Of a DNA stretch of 64,000 nt, positions 54,509 to 62,771 are shown in pieces. The notes under the pieces are model-generated. The model had not been told where the DNA came from and did not search any database. It saw only the letters and a program-made list of their open reading frames with translations. Source of the stretch: Kitasatospora fiedleri (GTDB lineage Bacteria > Actinomycetota > Actinomycetes > Streptomycetales > Streptomycetaceae); NCBI RefSeq assembly GCF_948472415.1, contig NZ_OX419519.1:5416001-5480000 (forward strand). The letters run 5' to 3'. A program made the translations under genes and the position numbers. Numbering within the stretch: position 1 is the first letter of the stretch; each line of letters starts with the position of its first letter.

Positions 54509-55753
54509 CTAGGAGCGCACCGCCTCCACCGCCGGCTGCCGCGCCACCGCGAGCCGGCGGCGCAGCCGGGGCAGGCCGGTGTAGGCCGCCAGCGCGGACA
54601 GCGCGGCGGCGCCGACCGGGACCCAGTAGCCGTTCGCGCTGCCGGCCGCGTCGACCACGATGCCCGCCGCCGAGGAGCCGACGGCGACGCCGAGGGCCAG
54701 ACCGGTGGTGGTCCAGGTCATGCCCTCGGTGAGCCGGGCGGCGGGGACGAGCCGTTCGACCAGGGCCATGGAGGTGATCAGGGTGGGGGAGATGGCGAGG
54801 CCGGAGAGGAAGAGCGCGCCGCCCACGCCGACCAGGGCCGCGGTGCCGTGCAGGAGCTGGGCGGCGAGGATGAGCGGGGCCATCCCGGCGGCCATCACGC
54901 CGACGCCGACCAGGAAGCGGCGGTCCAGCGGGGCGGTGAACTTCAGCGCGCCGAAGACCGCCCCGGCCAGGCAGGAGCCGAGGGCGTACACGGCGAGGAC
55001 GCTGCCGGAGGCGGCGGGGTGGCCCTGGGCCTTCGCGAAGGCGACGGTGACCACCTCGACGGAGCCGAAGACGCCGCCGATCGCGGCCAGCGTCAGGATC
55101 AGGATCTGGATGCCCTTGTCGCGGGCGACCGAGGCACCGGCCCGGTGCTCGACGGGGTGGGCCGGGGGTTCAGTGCGGCGCTGGGCGGTGAACAGCAGGA
55201 TGCCGACCACCAGGAAGACCCCGGCGAGCAGCAGGCCGGACTCGGGGAAGAGCGAGGTGGCCAGGGTGGCGGCCAGGATCGGGCCGATGATGAAGCAGAT
55301 CTCGTCCGCGACGGCCTCGAAGGAGTACGCGGTGTGCAGCTTGGGCGGCGCGTCCCGGTAGAGGTGGGCCCAGCGGGCCCGGACCATGGAGCCGGTGCTG
55401 GGCATGGTGCCCATGCCGACGGCGAAGACGAACAGCGTCCAGTCCGGGAAGCCGTAGTGCGCGCCGAGCAGCAGCCCGGCGGCGGCGAGCACGGTGACGC
55501 CGGCGGCGGGGAGGGCGACGCGGCGCTGGCCGTACCGGTCGACCAGGCGGGAGATCCGCGGGCCGAGGACCGCGGCGGAGACGGCGAGGACGGCGGAGAG
55601 CAGGCTGCCCAGCCAGTAGGAGTCCTTGATCCGGCCGAGCATCGTGACGATGCCGATCCCGGTCATGGAGATCGGCAGGCGGGCGATCAGCCCGGTGAAG
55701 GAGAAGGCCAGGGAACCGGGGGCGGCGAAGATCTGGCGGTAGCTGGACAGCAC
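54509..55753 (-). CDS. MFS transporter
   Basis: 414 residues with about 12 membrane helices. I chose GTG 55753 (VLSSYRQIFAAPGSLAFSF); sequence further upstream looks non-coding. The ribosome site is weak. RISRLVDRYGQRRVALP is motif A between helices 2 and 3. SMALVERLVPAARLTEGMTW resembles sugar/drug exporters of the SET-like group. Divergent from ferrochelatase. The substrate is unknown. Confidence 0.85.
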   Translation of the reverse strand: MLSSYRQIFAAPGSLAFSFTGLIARLPISMTGIGIVTMLGRIKDSYWLGSLLSAVLAVSAAVLGPRISRLVDRYGQRRVALPAAGVTVLAAAGLLLGAHYGFPDWTLFVFAVGMGTMPSTGSMVRARWAHLYRDAPPKLHTAYSFEAVADEICFIIGPILAATLATSLFPESGLLLAGVFLVVGILLFTAQRRTEPPAHPVEHRAGASVARDKGIQILILTLAAIGGVFGSVEVVTVAFAKAQGHPAASGSVLAVYALGSCLAGAVFGALKFTAPLDRRFLVGVGVMAAGMAPLILAAQLLHGTAALVGVGGALFLSGLAISPTLITSMALVERLVPAARLTEGMTWTTTGLALGVAVGSSAAGIVVDAAGSANGYWVPVGAAALSALAAYTGLPRLRRRLAVARQPAVEAVRS

Positions 55754-55907
55754 GGGGGGTGGCTCCGTCGGAGGTCGGATGGGGGTAAGACGCAACCATC
55801 GGTAATGCGCGACCGTCGCCCACACAGCTTACGAAGCGTGGTCGAACCTCTGCATCCGGGTGGTTCGCGGACATCCCGGACCTCAGCCCCCGCGCACCGG
55901 CCCGGTC

Positions 55908-55951
55908 GCGCCCGTGCACCGGCCGGGCCGCGCCCGTGCACCGGCCGGGCC
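55908..55951. repeat. 22-bp tandem repeat upstream of ferrochelatase
   Basis: Two exact 22-nt copies (55908-55929 and 55930-55951), with a degenerate partial copy just before at about 55893-55907. The array ends 24 nt before the ferrochelatase ATG. Each unit contains GTGCAC and GGCCGGGCC, so it could bind a regulator or merely be slippage-prone DNA. Confidence 0.9.
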
Positions 55952-55975
55952 GTCACGAGTGGCAGGATCGGAGCC

Positions 55976-57118
55976 ATGTCCGACACGCGCATCCCGAGCC
56001 CCACCGACCCCGCGCCGTACGACGCGCTGCTGCTGCTCTCCTTCGGCGGGCCGGAGGGTCCCGAGGACGTGGTGCCCTTCCTGGAGAACGTCACCCGCGG
56101 GCGGGGCATCCCCAAGGAGCGGCTGGCCGAGGTCGGCAAGCACTACTTCCTGTTCGGCGGGGTCAGCCCGATCAACGAGCAGAACCGGGACCTGCTGGCC
56201 GCGCTGCGCAAGGACTTCGCCGACCACGGCCTGGACCTGCCGGTGTACTGGGGCAACCGGAACTGGGCCCCGTACCTGGTCGACGCCCTGCGGGAGATCG
56301 CCGACGACGGGCACCGCCGGGTGCTGGTGCTGGCCACCAGCGCCTACGCCGGGTACTCGGGCTGCCGGCAGTACCGGGAGAACCTGGCCGACGCGCTGGC
56401 GCGGCTGGCCGCCGAGGGCCGGCCGGAGCTGACCGTGGACAAGTTGCGGCACTTCTACAACCACCCCGGCTTCGTCGAGCCGATGGTCGACGCCACCCTG
56501 GCCGCGCTCGCCGAACTCCCGGAAGCGGTCCGGGACGGCGCCCGGCTGGCGTTCACCACGCACTCGATCCCGACCGCGATGGCCGAGACCTCCGGCGCCC
56601 CCGACGACCCGGCCCGCGGCACCCCCGGCGGCGCGTACGTCGCCCAGCACCTGGAGGTGGCCCGGCTGGTCGCCGCCGCGGTGGCCGGGCGCACCGGCGT
56701 CGCCGACCGGCCCTGGCAGCTGGTGTACCAGAGCCGCTCCGGCGCCCCGCACACCCCGTGGCTGGAGCCCGACGTCTGCGACCACCTGGCGGCGGAGCAC
56801 GCGGACGGCGCCGCGGCCGTGGTGATGGTGCCGATCGGCTTCGTCTCCGACCACATGGAGGTCAAGTACGACCTGGACACCGAGGCGGTGGCGAAGGCCG
56901 CCGAGCTCGGCCTGCCGATCGCCCGGACCGCCACCGTCGGGGCCGACCCGCGGTTCGCCGCCGCCGTCCGGGACCTGGTGCTGGAGCGGGCCGCCGTCCG
57001 GCGCGGCGAGCCGGTCACCCGGTGCGCGCTGGGCGCGCTCGGCCCCAGCCACGACGTGTGCGCCACCGCCTGCTGCCCCAACCCGCGCGCCCCCCGGCCC
57101 GCCGCCGCCGAAGCCTGA
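55976..57118 (+). CDS. hemH: Ferrochelatase (coproporphyrin III type in actinobacteria)
   Basis: Inserts Fe(II) into coproporphyrin III in the actinobacterial heme route. 380 residues from ATG 55976 (MSDTRIPSPTDPAPYDALLLLSFGGPEGP). FGGVSPINEQNRDLL and FTTHSIPTAMAE (metal-binding His) are diagnostic. VVMVPIGFVSDHMEVKYDLD contains the second active-site region. The C-terminal CALGALGPSHDVCATACC cluster fits the [2Fe-2S] ligands of this lineage. Placed with an MFS gene upstream (divergent) and an inositol-phosphatase-type gene downstream. Confidence 0.95.
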   Translation: MSDTRIPSPTDPAPYDALLLLSFGGPEGPEDVVPFLENVTRGRGIPKERLAEVGKHYFLFGGVSPINEQNRDLLAALRKDFADHGLDLPVYWGNRNWAPYLVDALREIADDGHRRVLVLATSAYAGYSGCRQYRENLADALARLAAEGRPELTVDKLRHFYNHPGFVEPMVDATLAALAELPEAVRDGARLAFTTHSIPTAMAETSGAPDDPARGTPGGAYVAQHLEVARLVAAAVAGRTGVADRPWQLVYQSRSGAPHTPWLEPDVCDHLAAEHADGAAAVVMVPIGFVSDHMEVKYDLDTEAVAKAAELGLPIARTATVGADPRFAAAVRDLVLERAAVRRGEPVTRCALGALGPSHDVCATACCPNPRAPRPAAAEA

Positions 57119-57124
57119 GCGCCC

Positions 57125-57187
57125 GAGCGCGAGCACCGAAGCGCCGGCACCGAAGCGCGACGCCCGGGCACCGACGCCCGGGCACCG
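57125..57187 (+). repeat. Degenerate ~14-nt tandem repeat between hemH and the phosphatase gene
   Basis: GACGCCCGGGCACC occurs twice exactly (57159-57186), after looser copies of the form GAGCGCGAGCACC and GAAGCGCCGGCACC. The unit is non-coding and of unknown role. Confidence 0.75.
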
Positions 57188-57222
57188 AAGCCCGAAGTCC
57201 GAGACCCGGAGGACCGAGACCA

Positions 57223-58023
57223 GTGATCGACGACCTGCTGCAGGAGTTGCTCGCCACCGCGCTGGAGGCGGCCACCCGGGCCGGCGAGCTGCTGCGCGAC
57301 GGGCGGCCCGCCGACCTCGGGGTGGCCGCCACCAAGAGCAGTCCGGTGGACGTGGTGACCGAGATGGACCTGGCCTCCGAGAAGCTGGTGCTGGAGCTGA
57401 TCTCCGCCCGCCGCCCGGACGACGGCTACCTCGGCGAGGAGGGCGCCGACCACCCCGGCACCAGCGGGGTGCGCTGGGTGGTCGACCCGCTCGACGGCAC
57501 TGTCAACTACCTGTACGGGCTGCCCTCCTGGGCGGTCAGCGTGGCCGCCGAGCTGGACGGCGAGGCGGTGGTGGGCGTGGTCTTCGTCCCGGCCCGGAAC
57601 GAGCTGTTCCAGGCGGTGCGCGGCGGCGGCGCCCACCTGGACGGCCGCCGGCTGGCCGTCCGCCCGGCCCCGGCGTGGGGCGGGGCGCTGGTGGCGACCG
57701 GCTTCGGCTACCTGCGCGAGCGGCGGGTGCACCAGGCCGAGGTGCTGCACGCGCTGATGGGCGAGGTGCGCGACGTCCGCCGGGGCGGCGCCGCCGCCGT
57801 CGACCTGTGCGACCTGGCGGCCGGCCGGTTCGACGGCTACTACGAGCGCGGCCTGGCCCCCTGGGACCGGGCGGCCGGCCTGCTGATCGCCGCGGAGGCG
57901 GGCGCGCTCACCGGCTCCCGCCCCGGCCTGCCCGCGGACGGCGAGCTGACCGTCGCCGCCCCGCCCGGCGTGTTCGAACCGCTGCAGGCCCGGCTGGAGG
58001 AACTCGGCGCCTGGCACGACTGA
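57223..58023 (+). CDS. Inositol monophosphatase family enzyme
   Basis: Mg-dependent phosphatase, 266 residues from GTG 57223 with GGAGGA nine nt upstream. Metal-binding motifs are intact: GEEGAD, DPLDGTVNYLYGLP and WDRAAGLLIAAEAG. Candidates are inositol-1-phosphate, histidinol phosphate or NADP-type substrates; the sequence does not decide. It may be co-transcribed with hemH (gap ~100 nt holding short repeats). Confidence 0.92.
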   Translation: MIDDLLQELLATALEAATRAGELLRDGRPADLGVAATKSSPVDVVTEMDLASEKLVLELISARRPDDGYLGEEGADHPGTSGVRWVVDPLDGTVNYLYGLPSWAVSVAAELDGEAVVGVVFVPARNELFQAVRGGGAHLDGRRLAVRPAPAWGGALVATGFGYLRERRVHQAEVLHALMGEVRDVRRGGAAAVDLCDLAAGRFDGYYERGLAPWDRAAGLLIAAEAGALTGSRPGLPADGELTVAAPPGVFEPLQARLEELGAWHD

Positions 58024-58048
58024 TCCGCCGCGCGGCGGGCAGACGCGA

Positions 58049-58082
58049 AGCGCCCCGGACCGGTGAACCGGGCCGGGGCGCT
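58049..58082. terminator. Bidirectional terminator
   Basis: AGCGCCCCGG (58049-58058) pairs with CCGGGGCGCT (58073-58082), with an inner CCGGT/ACCGG option. It lies between the phosphatase stop and a converging small gene. Confidence 0.85.
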
Positions 58083-58124
58083 GGTCGGACGGGGCCGCAC
58101 CTGGCGGTACGGGAAGGGGAACGG

Positions 58125-58310
58125 TCAGGCGGCGGAGCGGTGCGTGCCGAGGACCGGGTCCACGCCGTGTTCGGTGGCGAGGCGCTGGAGGTCCTCCAGC
58201 TCGGACTGCTCGACCTCGGCCAGGAACTCGTCCCCGGACTCGATCGCGCGGTGCAGATCCTGCTCGGCGTTCTTGATCCGCTGAAGGATTCCGGCGGTGA
58301 AGGCGTCCAT
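58125..58310 (-). CDS. Small acidic helical protein, function unknown
   Basis: 61 residues from ATG 58310 (MDAFTAGILQRIKNAEQDLH), with a G-rich ribosome site upstream. Almost entirely predicted helix (HRAIESGDEFLAEVEQSELEDLQRLATEHG), acidic, without cysteines or membrane segment. A longer frame upstream is rejected because it reads Pro/Arg/Gly-rich. It sits next to cutR, transcribed away from it. I recognise no family. Confidence 0.75.
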   Translation of the reverse strand: MDAFTAGILQRIKNAEQDLHRAIESGDEFLAEVEQSELEDLQRLATEHGVDPVLGTHRSAA

Positions 58311-58779
58311 ACGGGCCCCCTTTGCTGTGTCGACGGGCACGGTCCGAGCAGCCCCCCGGCGCGGAACCGGACAAACCCCGGTCGGGCCCCCTGGACCGGA
58401 CGCGGGTTCCGGTCGGGTGCTCGGGCGGCGCAGGGGCCGCGACCCGGTGGTTTTCCGTCCCAGGCCGGTGCGGATGGGGCACTCGGCGGGTGGTGGTGGC
58501 CGCGACGCGCCACAGGACGGCATCACGGTGTGCACGTGTCCTCCCCACCCCCCGGCCATGGAAACCTCCAACTCTCGGGAAAGTTGCCCGAGTCACAGTC
58601 CAAACAGGCGGGCACCGCTCCGCTTTCGCGGACGGCGCACCGGACTTACGACTGCTTTACCGCGCGACCAGGCAGGATGGAGGCACCGTCGGATCCGCCT
58701 GCCCGGGTCCGCGCCCGGCGCCTCACGGCCCGCACGGGCGAGCACGGCCAGGGCCGCTCCAGCAGAAGGGACAACCACC
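58311..58779. other. Region upstream of cutR
   Basis: 469 nt without a supported gene. An inverted repeat CTCGGG-N7-CCCGAG (58574-58592) lies in a less GC-rich patch ~190 nt before cutR. The leader just before GTG 58780 has AGAAGGGA as a ribosome site. Promoters for the small leftward gene and for cutR must be here. Confidence 0.45.
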
Positions 58780-59433
58780 GTGCGGGTACTCGTCGTCGAG
58801 GACGAGCAGCTGCTCGCCGAGGCCGTCGCCACCGGCCTGCGCCGGGAGGCCATGGCGGTCGACGTCGTCTACGACGGGGAGGCCGCCCTGCAGCGGATCG
58901 CCGTGAACGACTACGACGTGGTGGTGCTCGACCGGGACCTCCCGCTGGTGCACGGCGACGACGTGTGCCGCCGGGTGGTCGAACAGGGCCTGGCCACCCG
59001 GGTGATCATGCTCACCGCCTCCGGCGACATCAGCGACCGGGTCGAGGGACTGGAGATCGGCGCCGACGACTACCTCCCCAAGCCGTTCGCCTTCAGCGAA
59101 CTCGTCGCCCGGGTAAGGGCGCTGGGCCGCCGGGCCACCGTCCCGCTGCCCCCCGTGCTGGAGCGCTCCGGGATCAGCCTCGACCCCGGCCGCCGCGAGG
59201 TGATCCGGGACGGCAAGCCGGTCCAGCTCGCGCCCAAGGAGTTCGCCGTGCTGGAGGTCCTGATGCGGGCCGGCGGCGCCGTGGTCTCCGCCGAGCAGCT
59301 GCTGGAGAAGGCCTGGGACGAGCACACCGACCCGTTCACCAACGTGGTCCGGGTCACCGTGATGACCCTGCGCCGCAAGCTCGGGGACCCGCCGGTGATC
59401 GTCACCGTGCCCGGCTCCGGCTACCGGGTGTGA
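58780..59433 (+). CDS. cutR: CutR, OmpR-family response regulator
   Basis: 217 residues. GTG 58780 encodes VRVLVVEDEQLLAEAVATGL. The receiver has the acidic pair ED at 7-8, phospho-acceptor Asp51 (VVVLDRDLP), and Lys in YLPKPFAF. The C-terminal winged helix (LAPKEFAVLEVLMRAGG; TNVVRVTVMTLRRKLG; VPGSGYRV) is OmpR type. Sequence and position fit the CutRS system of streptomycetes, first linked to a melC suppressor phenotype and later to responses to extracellular protein folding. Followed by cutS after 43 nt. Confidence 0.93.
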   Translation: MRVLVVEDEQLLAEAVATGLRREAMAVDVVYDGEAALQRIAVNDYDVVVLDRDLPLVHGDDVCRRVVEQGLATRVIMLTASGDISDRVEGLEIGADDYLPKPFAFSELVARVRALGRRATVPLPPVLERSGISLDPGRREVIRDGKPVQLAPKEFAVLEVLMRAGGAVVSAEQLLEKAWDEHTDPFTNVVRVTVMTLRRKLGDPPVIVTVPGSGYRV

Positions 59434-59476
59434 CCCGCACCCCCGAACCGTCCACCGTCTGAGAGGACTTCCGGCC

Positions 59477-60778
59477 ATGACCACCCCGCCACTCCCCGGC
59501 GGGGCCCCCGGCACGCCCGCCCCGGGTCCGCACCAGGTGCCCCCGCGACCGTCGCACCCCCCGCGCCGCCCCGACCGCGACCGCGCCGACGACACCTACC
59601 ACCCCGGCGACGGCCTGTTCGCCTGGCTGTCGCTGCGCCCCACCATCCGCATCCGGCTCACCCTGCTGTACGGCGGGATGTTCCTGATGGCGGGGGTGGT
59701 CCTGCTGCTGCTGATGTACTACTTCGTCCGCTCGGCCTTCGACCAGGCCCAGCTGCCGCACCTGACACTCGGCAACAACATCGCGGTCACCCTCAACGGC
59801 CAGGAGATCCGGGACCAGGCCACCCTGGACCGGGCGATGGCCGCCCTCCAGGAGGTCAACAGCAGCCAGGCGCTCTCCACCCTGCTGCGCCGGGCGCTGA
59901 CCGCCCTGGTCTTCCTGGCCGCGATCGCCTTCGCGGTCGGCTACGCGATGGCCGGCCGGGTGCTCCACCCGCTCGGCCGGATCACCCGCACCGCCCGCGA
60001 GGTGGCCGGCAGCGACCTGCACCGCCGGATCGACCTGGACGGCCCGGACGACGAGCTCAAGGAGCTCGCCGACACCTTCGACGAGATGCTGGAGCGCCTC
60101 GACCGGGCCTTCGACTCGCAGCGCCGCTTCGTCGCCAACGCCTCGCACGAGCTGCGCACCCCGCTGGCGATCAACCGCACCCTGCTGGAGGTCCAGCTGG
60201 CCGACCCGGAGGCCTCGCCCGACCTCCAGCAGCTCGGCAAGACCCTGCTGGCCACCAACGAGCGCAGCGAGCAGCTGGTCGAGGGCCTGCTGCTGCTGGC
60301 CCGCAGCGAGAACGAGCTCACCGAGCGGCGCCCGGTCGACCTGGCCGAGGTCGCCCAGCGGGCCATGGAGCAGACCCGGGCCGAGGCGGCCAACCGCGAG
60401 GTGGAGCTGCGCGCCGAGCTGGCGCCCGCCCCCGCGCACGGCAACGGCGTGCTGCTGGAGCGGATCGCGCTCAACCTGCTGCAGAACGGCACCCGGTACA
60501 ACACGCCCGGCGGCTGGGTGGAGATCACCACCTCGGCCGTCCGCGGCGGGGGCGGCGAGCTGGTGGTCAGCAACACCGGCCCGGTGGTGCCCGGCTACGA
60601 GCTGGAGCACATCTTCGAGCCGTTCCGCCGCCTCCGGGGCACCGACCGCACCCGCAGCGACAAGGGCGTCGGACTCGGCCTGTCCATCGTCCGCTCCGTG
60701 GTGCGCGCCCACGGAGGGGCCATCGAGGTCACTGCCCGCCCCGGAGGCGGCCTGCGGGTCCAGGTCCGCATCCCGTAG
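59477..60778 (+). CDS. cutS: CutS, sensor histidine kinase without cysteines
   Basis: 433 residues. A Pro-rich cytoplasmic N-terminus leads to helix 1 (~residues 62-82), an extracellular loop of ~55 residues and helix 2 (~139-158). Then come HAMP (HPLGRITRTAREVAGSDL), HisKA with NASHELRTPLAINRTLLE (phospho-His) and HATPase (GVLLERIALNLLQNGTRYN; GVGLGLSIVRSVVRAHGG). The kinase core closely fits CutS. Streptomycete CutS is reported to carry two conserved extracellular cysteines as a redox/disulfide sensor; here the whole protein contains none. So either the signal differs or sensing does not use thiols in this strain. Confidence 0.92.
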   Translation: MTTPPLPGGAPGTPAPGPHQVPPRPSHPPRRPDRDRADDTYHPGDGLFAWLSLRPTIRIRLTLLYGGMFLMAGVVLLLLMYYFVRSAFDQAQLPHLTLGNNIAVTLNGQEIRDQATLDRAMAALQEVNSSQALSTLLRRALTALVFLAAIAFAVGYAMAGRVLHPLGRITRTAREVAGSDLHRRIDLDGPDDELKELADTFDEMLERLDRAFDSQRRFVANASHELRTPLAINRTLLEVQLADPEASPDLQQLGKTLLATNERSEQLVEGLLLLARSENELTERRPVDLAEVAQRAMEQTRAEAANREVELRAELAPAPAHGNGVLLERIALNLLQNGTRYNTPGGWVEITTSAVRGGGGELVVSNTGPVVPGYELEHIFEPFRRLRGTDRTRSDKGVGLGLSIVRSVVRAHGGAIEVTARPGGGLRVQVRIP

Positions 60779-60928
60779 CCGCCGGCCCGCCCCGGGCCCG
60801 CCGGTGCCCCCTCCGGGCGCTCCGGCCGCCCCCTCCCCGCCGGACCCGTCCCAGCCGCCCCCGCCCAGCCGTGTCGGAACGACATAAGTGCTGGACAGGG
60901 GCGGCTTGTCATTTGCCGCCGCGACAAC

Positions 60929-60959
60929 TTACGGTGTCGTAACCTACGCAGCCGTAGGT
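60929..60959. promoter_or_regulatory. Tandem palindromes over the desaturase promoter
   Basis: TTACG-GTGT-CGTAA (60929-60942) and ACCTACG-CAGC-CGTAGGT (60942-60959) abut and share the core TACG-N4-CGTA. TTGTCA (60906-60911) with an 18-nt spacer to TACGGT (60930-60935) is a plausible promoter, so a repressor here would cover the -10 and start. TetR-type lipid regulators commonly use such sites; the regulator is not in the adjacent genes. Confidence 0.7.
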
Positions 60960-60988
60960 CAGCCCGTCCCCTCCGCAGGAGCAACGCC

Positions 60989-61966
60989 GTGACCATCGCC
61001 CCCGTGCAGCGCACCGCCACGAACGCTTGGACCGACGCCAGGCTGATCCTCGCGCTCGAGGAGGTCGTGGAGACCGAGCTCAACCGCCACCTCAAGGTGG
61101 CCAAGGAGTGGATGCCGCACGAGTACGTGCCGTGGAGCCGGGGGCGGGACTTCGACGGCGTGCTCGGCGGCGAGGCGTGGTCGCTCGACCAGTCCCGGGT
61201 CACCCCGCTGGCCCGGGTCTCCCTGGTGGTCAACCTGCTCACCGAGGACAACCTGCCGAGCTACCACCACGAGATCGCCAGCATGTTCGGCCGCGAGGGC
61301 GCCTGGGGCACCTGGGTGCACCGCTGGACCGCCGAGGAGGGCCGGCACGGGATAGCGATCCGCGACTACCTGCTGGCCACCCGCGCCGTCGACCCGGTCG
61401 AGCTGGAGCGGGCCCGGATGGCGCACATGTCCGAGGGCTTCGAGTCGGACAACGCGCACAGCATGCTGCAGTCCGTCGCCTACGTCGCCTTCCAGGAGCT
61501 GGCCACCCGGATCGCCCACCGCAACACCGGCCACCACTCCGGCGACCCGCTCTGCGACCAGCTGCTGGCCAAGATCGCCAACGACGAGAACCTGCACATG
61601 GTCTTCTACCGGAACCTGCTCAAGGCCGCCCTGGAGATCGCCCCCGACCAGACCATGCGGGCCATCGCCGACGTGGTGATCAACTTCCGGATGCCCGGCC
61701 ACGGCATGCCCGGCTTCGAGCGCTCCGCCGCCCAGATCGCCATCGGCAACGTCTACAACCTGCGCATCCACCACGACGACGTGCTGCAGCCCGTGCTGCG
61801 CCACCTGAAGGTCATGGAGACCACCGGCCTCGGCCCGGTCGGCCAGCACGCCCAGGGCGAGCTGGGGGCCTTCCTGGCGGGCCTGGACGACCAGGCCACC
61901 CGCTTCGACGAGCGCCAGGCCGCGATGCTCGCCCGCCGCGCCGCCGCGGCCGCCGCCCGGGCCTGA
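60989..61966 (+). CDS. Acyl-ACP desaturase (diiron, FA_desaturase_2)
   Basis: Soluble diiron enzyme that introduces a double bond into acyl-ACP or acyl-CoA for membrane lipids. 325 residues from GTG 60989. Iron ligands: LTEDNLPSYHHE, TAEEGRHGIAIRDY (E-E-x-R-H), FQELATRIAHRN and NDENLHMVFY (E-x-x-H). Length fits actinobacterial DesA-like proteins. No ferredoxin or reductase gene is adjacent. Repressor-type palindromes just upstream suggest control by fatty-acid status. The gene stands alone after cutS. Confidence 0.93.
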   Translation: MTIAPVQRTATNAWTDARLILALEEVVETELNRHLKVAKEWMPHEYVPWSRGRDFDGVLGGEAWSLDQSRVTPLARVSLVVNLLTEDNLPSYHHEIASMFGREGAWGTWVHRWTAEEGRHGIAIRDYLLATRAVDPVELERARMAHMSEGFESDNAHSMLQSVAYVAFQELATRIAHRNTGHHSGDPLCDQLLAKIANDENLHMVFYRNLLKAALEIAPDQTMRAIADVVINFRMPGHGMPGFERSAAQIAIGNVYNLRIHHDDVLQPVLRHLKVMETTGLGPVGQHAQGELGAFLAGLDDQATRFDERQAAMLARRAAAAAARA

Positions 61967-62067
61967 GCGGCGGCCCGGGAGCTACCGGTCGGTATGCGGA
62001 CAATTCGGCCGCGCGAACCTCGGCCGAAAGGCCCGCTTTGGCGGCAAACGCCCGCTGTCGCGCCCAA

Positions 62068-62083
62068 TGTGACGAACCTCACA
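62068..62083. promoter_or_regulatory. Crp-type palindrome TGTGA-N6-TCACA
   Basis: TGTGACGAACCTCACA is a perfect match to the CRP/FNR core, and its GTG-N8-CAC pattern fits streptomycete Crp sites. It lies ~100 nt after the desaturase stop and ~390 nt before the DUF4193 start, so its target is uncertain. Confidence 0.6.
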
Positions 62084-62270
62084 CCTGTCCGGAAGGCGTA
62101 CCCGCCTCCCTCGATGGTGTGATCACTCGTTCGGGTGGGCCGGTAGCGCTCGGTCACCGACCGGCCCGGCCGAAGCCCGTCCGGCCGGGCACCAAAAACC
62201 TTCCCCGGTCGCCCAGTTGCCGCCCCCGACGGCCCCGGACGATCACCGACCGTGATGATCGGTGAGTTCC

Positions 62271-62312
62271 GGTCCGAACCGATTCACCCGTACGGTGGAC
62301 GGTGTTCGGACC
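62271..62312 (+). other. Stable hairpin of unknown role
   Basis: GGTCCGAAC (62271-62279) pairs exactly with GTTCGGACC (62304-62312). Inside, ACCG/CGGT and CACC/GGTG extend the stem towards a CGTAC loop. It lies too far from the desaturase stop to be an ordinary terminator. Confidence 0.6.
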
Positions 62313-62471
62313 CTGTTCGGTCACCCCGACGGGCCCCTGTCCGGATGTCGATTGAGTAACAGGGCTTGAAGTAAGGCACAATCTCGGCCTCGGGTCGGGC
62401 ACAAGACCGGCCCCCCAGGCGTTACGTGCGCTGGAGATACCGCACACACCCAAAGGGGGAGAGCGAAAACT

Positions 62472-62771
62472 ATGGCAACGGACTACGACACCCCACGCAA
62501 GACCGATGACGACCTCAACGAGGACAGCATCGAGGAACTCAAGGCCCGCCGGAACGAGAAGGCGTCCAGCTCGGTCGACGTCGACGAGTACGACGCCAAC
62601 GAGGGGCTGGAGCTTCCGGGCGCCGACCTCTCGAACGAGGAGCTCTCGGTCCGAGTGCTGCCCCGACAGGCCGACGAGTTCACCTGCATGAGCTGCTTCC
62701 TGGTGCACCACCGGAGCCAGCTCTACAGCGAGAAGAACGGCCAGCCGATCTGCCGGGACTGCGGAGCCTGA
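62472..62771 (+). CDS. DUF4193 small zinc-ribbon protein
   Basis: 99 residues from ATG 62472 with GGGGGAG upstream. The N-terminal ~65 residues are acidic and probably disordered. The C-terminus FTCMSCFLVHHRSQLYSEK...ICRDCGA provides two CxxC pairs for zinc. DUF4193 is conserved across actinobacteria; RNA-polymerase- or ribosome-associated roles have been suggested for similar small ribbons, but none is shown by the sequence. A very strong terminator follows. Confidence 0.93.
   Translation: MATDYDTPRKTDDDLNEDSIEELKARRNEKASSSVDVDEYDANEGLELPGADLSNEELSVRVLPRQADEFTCMSCFLVHHRSQLYSEKNGQPICRDCGA

Larger units (their letters stand above)
61967..62471. other. Long structured intergenic region before the DUF4193 gene
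   Basis: 505 nt without a supported gene. It contains a perfect TGTGA-N6-TCACA (62068-62083), a TCACCGA-N9-TCGGTGA palindrome (62243-62265) and a 9-bp hairpin with inner stems (62271-62312). TTGAGT (62352-62357) and CACAAT (62377-62382) near the end may drive the DUF4193 gene, although the spacing of 19 nt is long. The density of symmetry exceeds other gaps in the window, so an unannotated RNA is possible. Confidence 0.5.
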
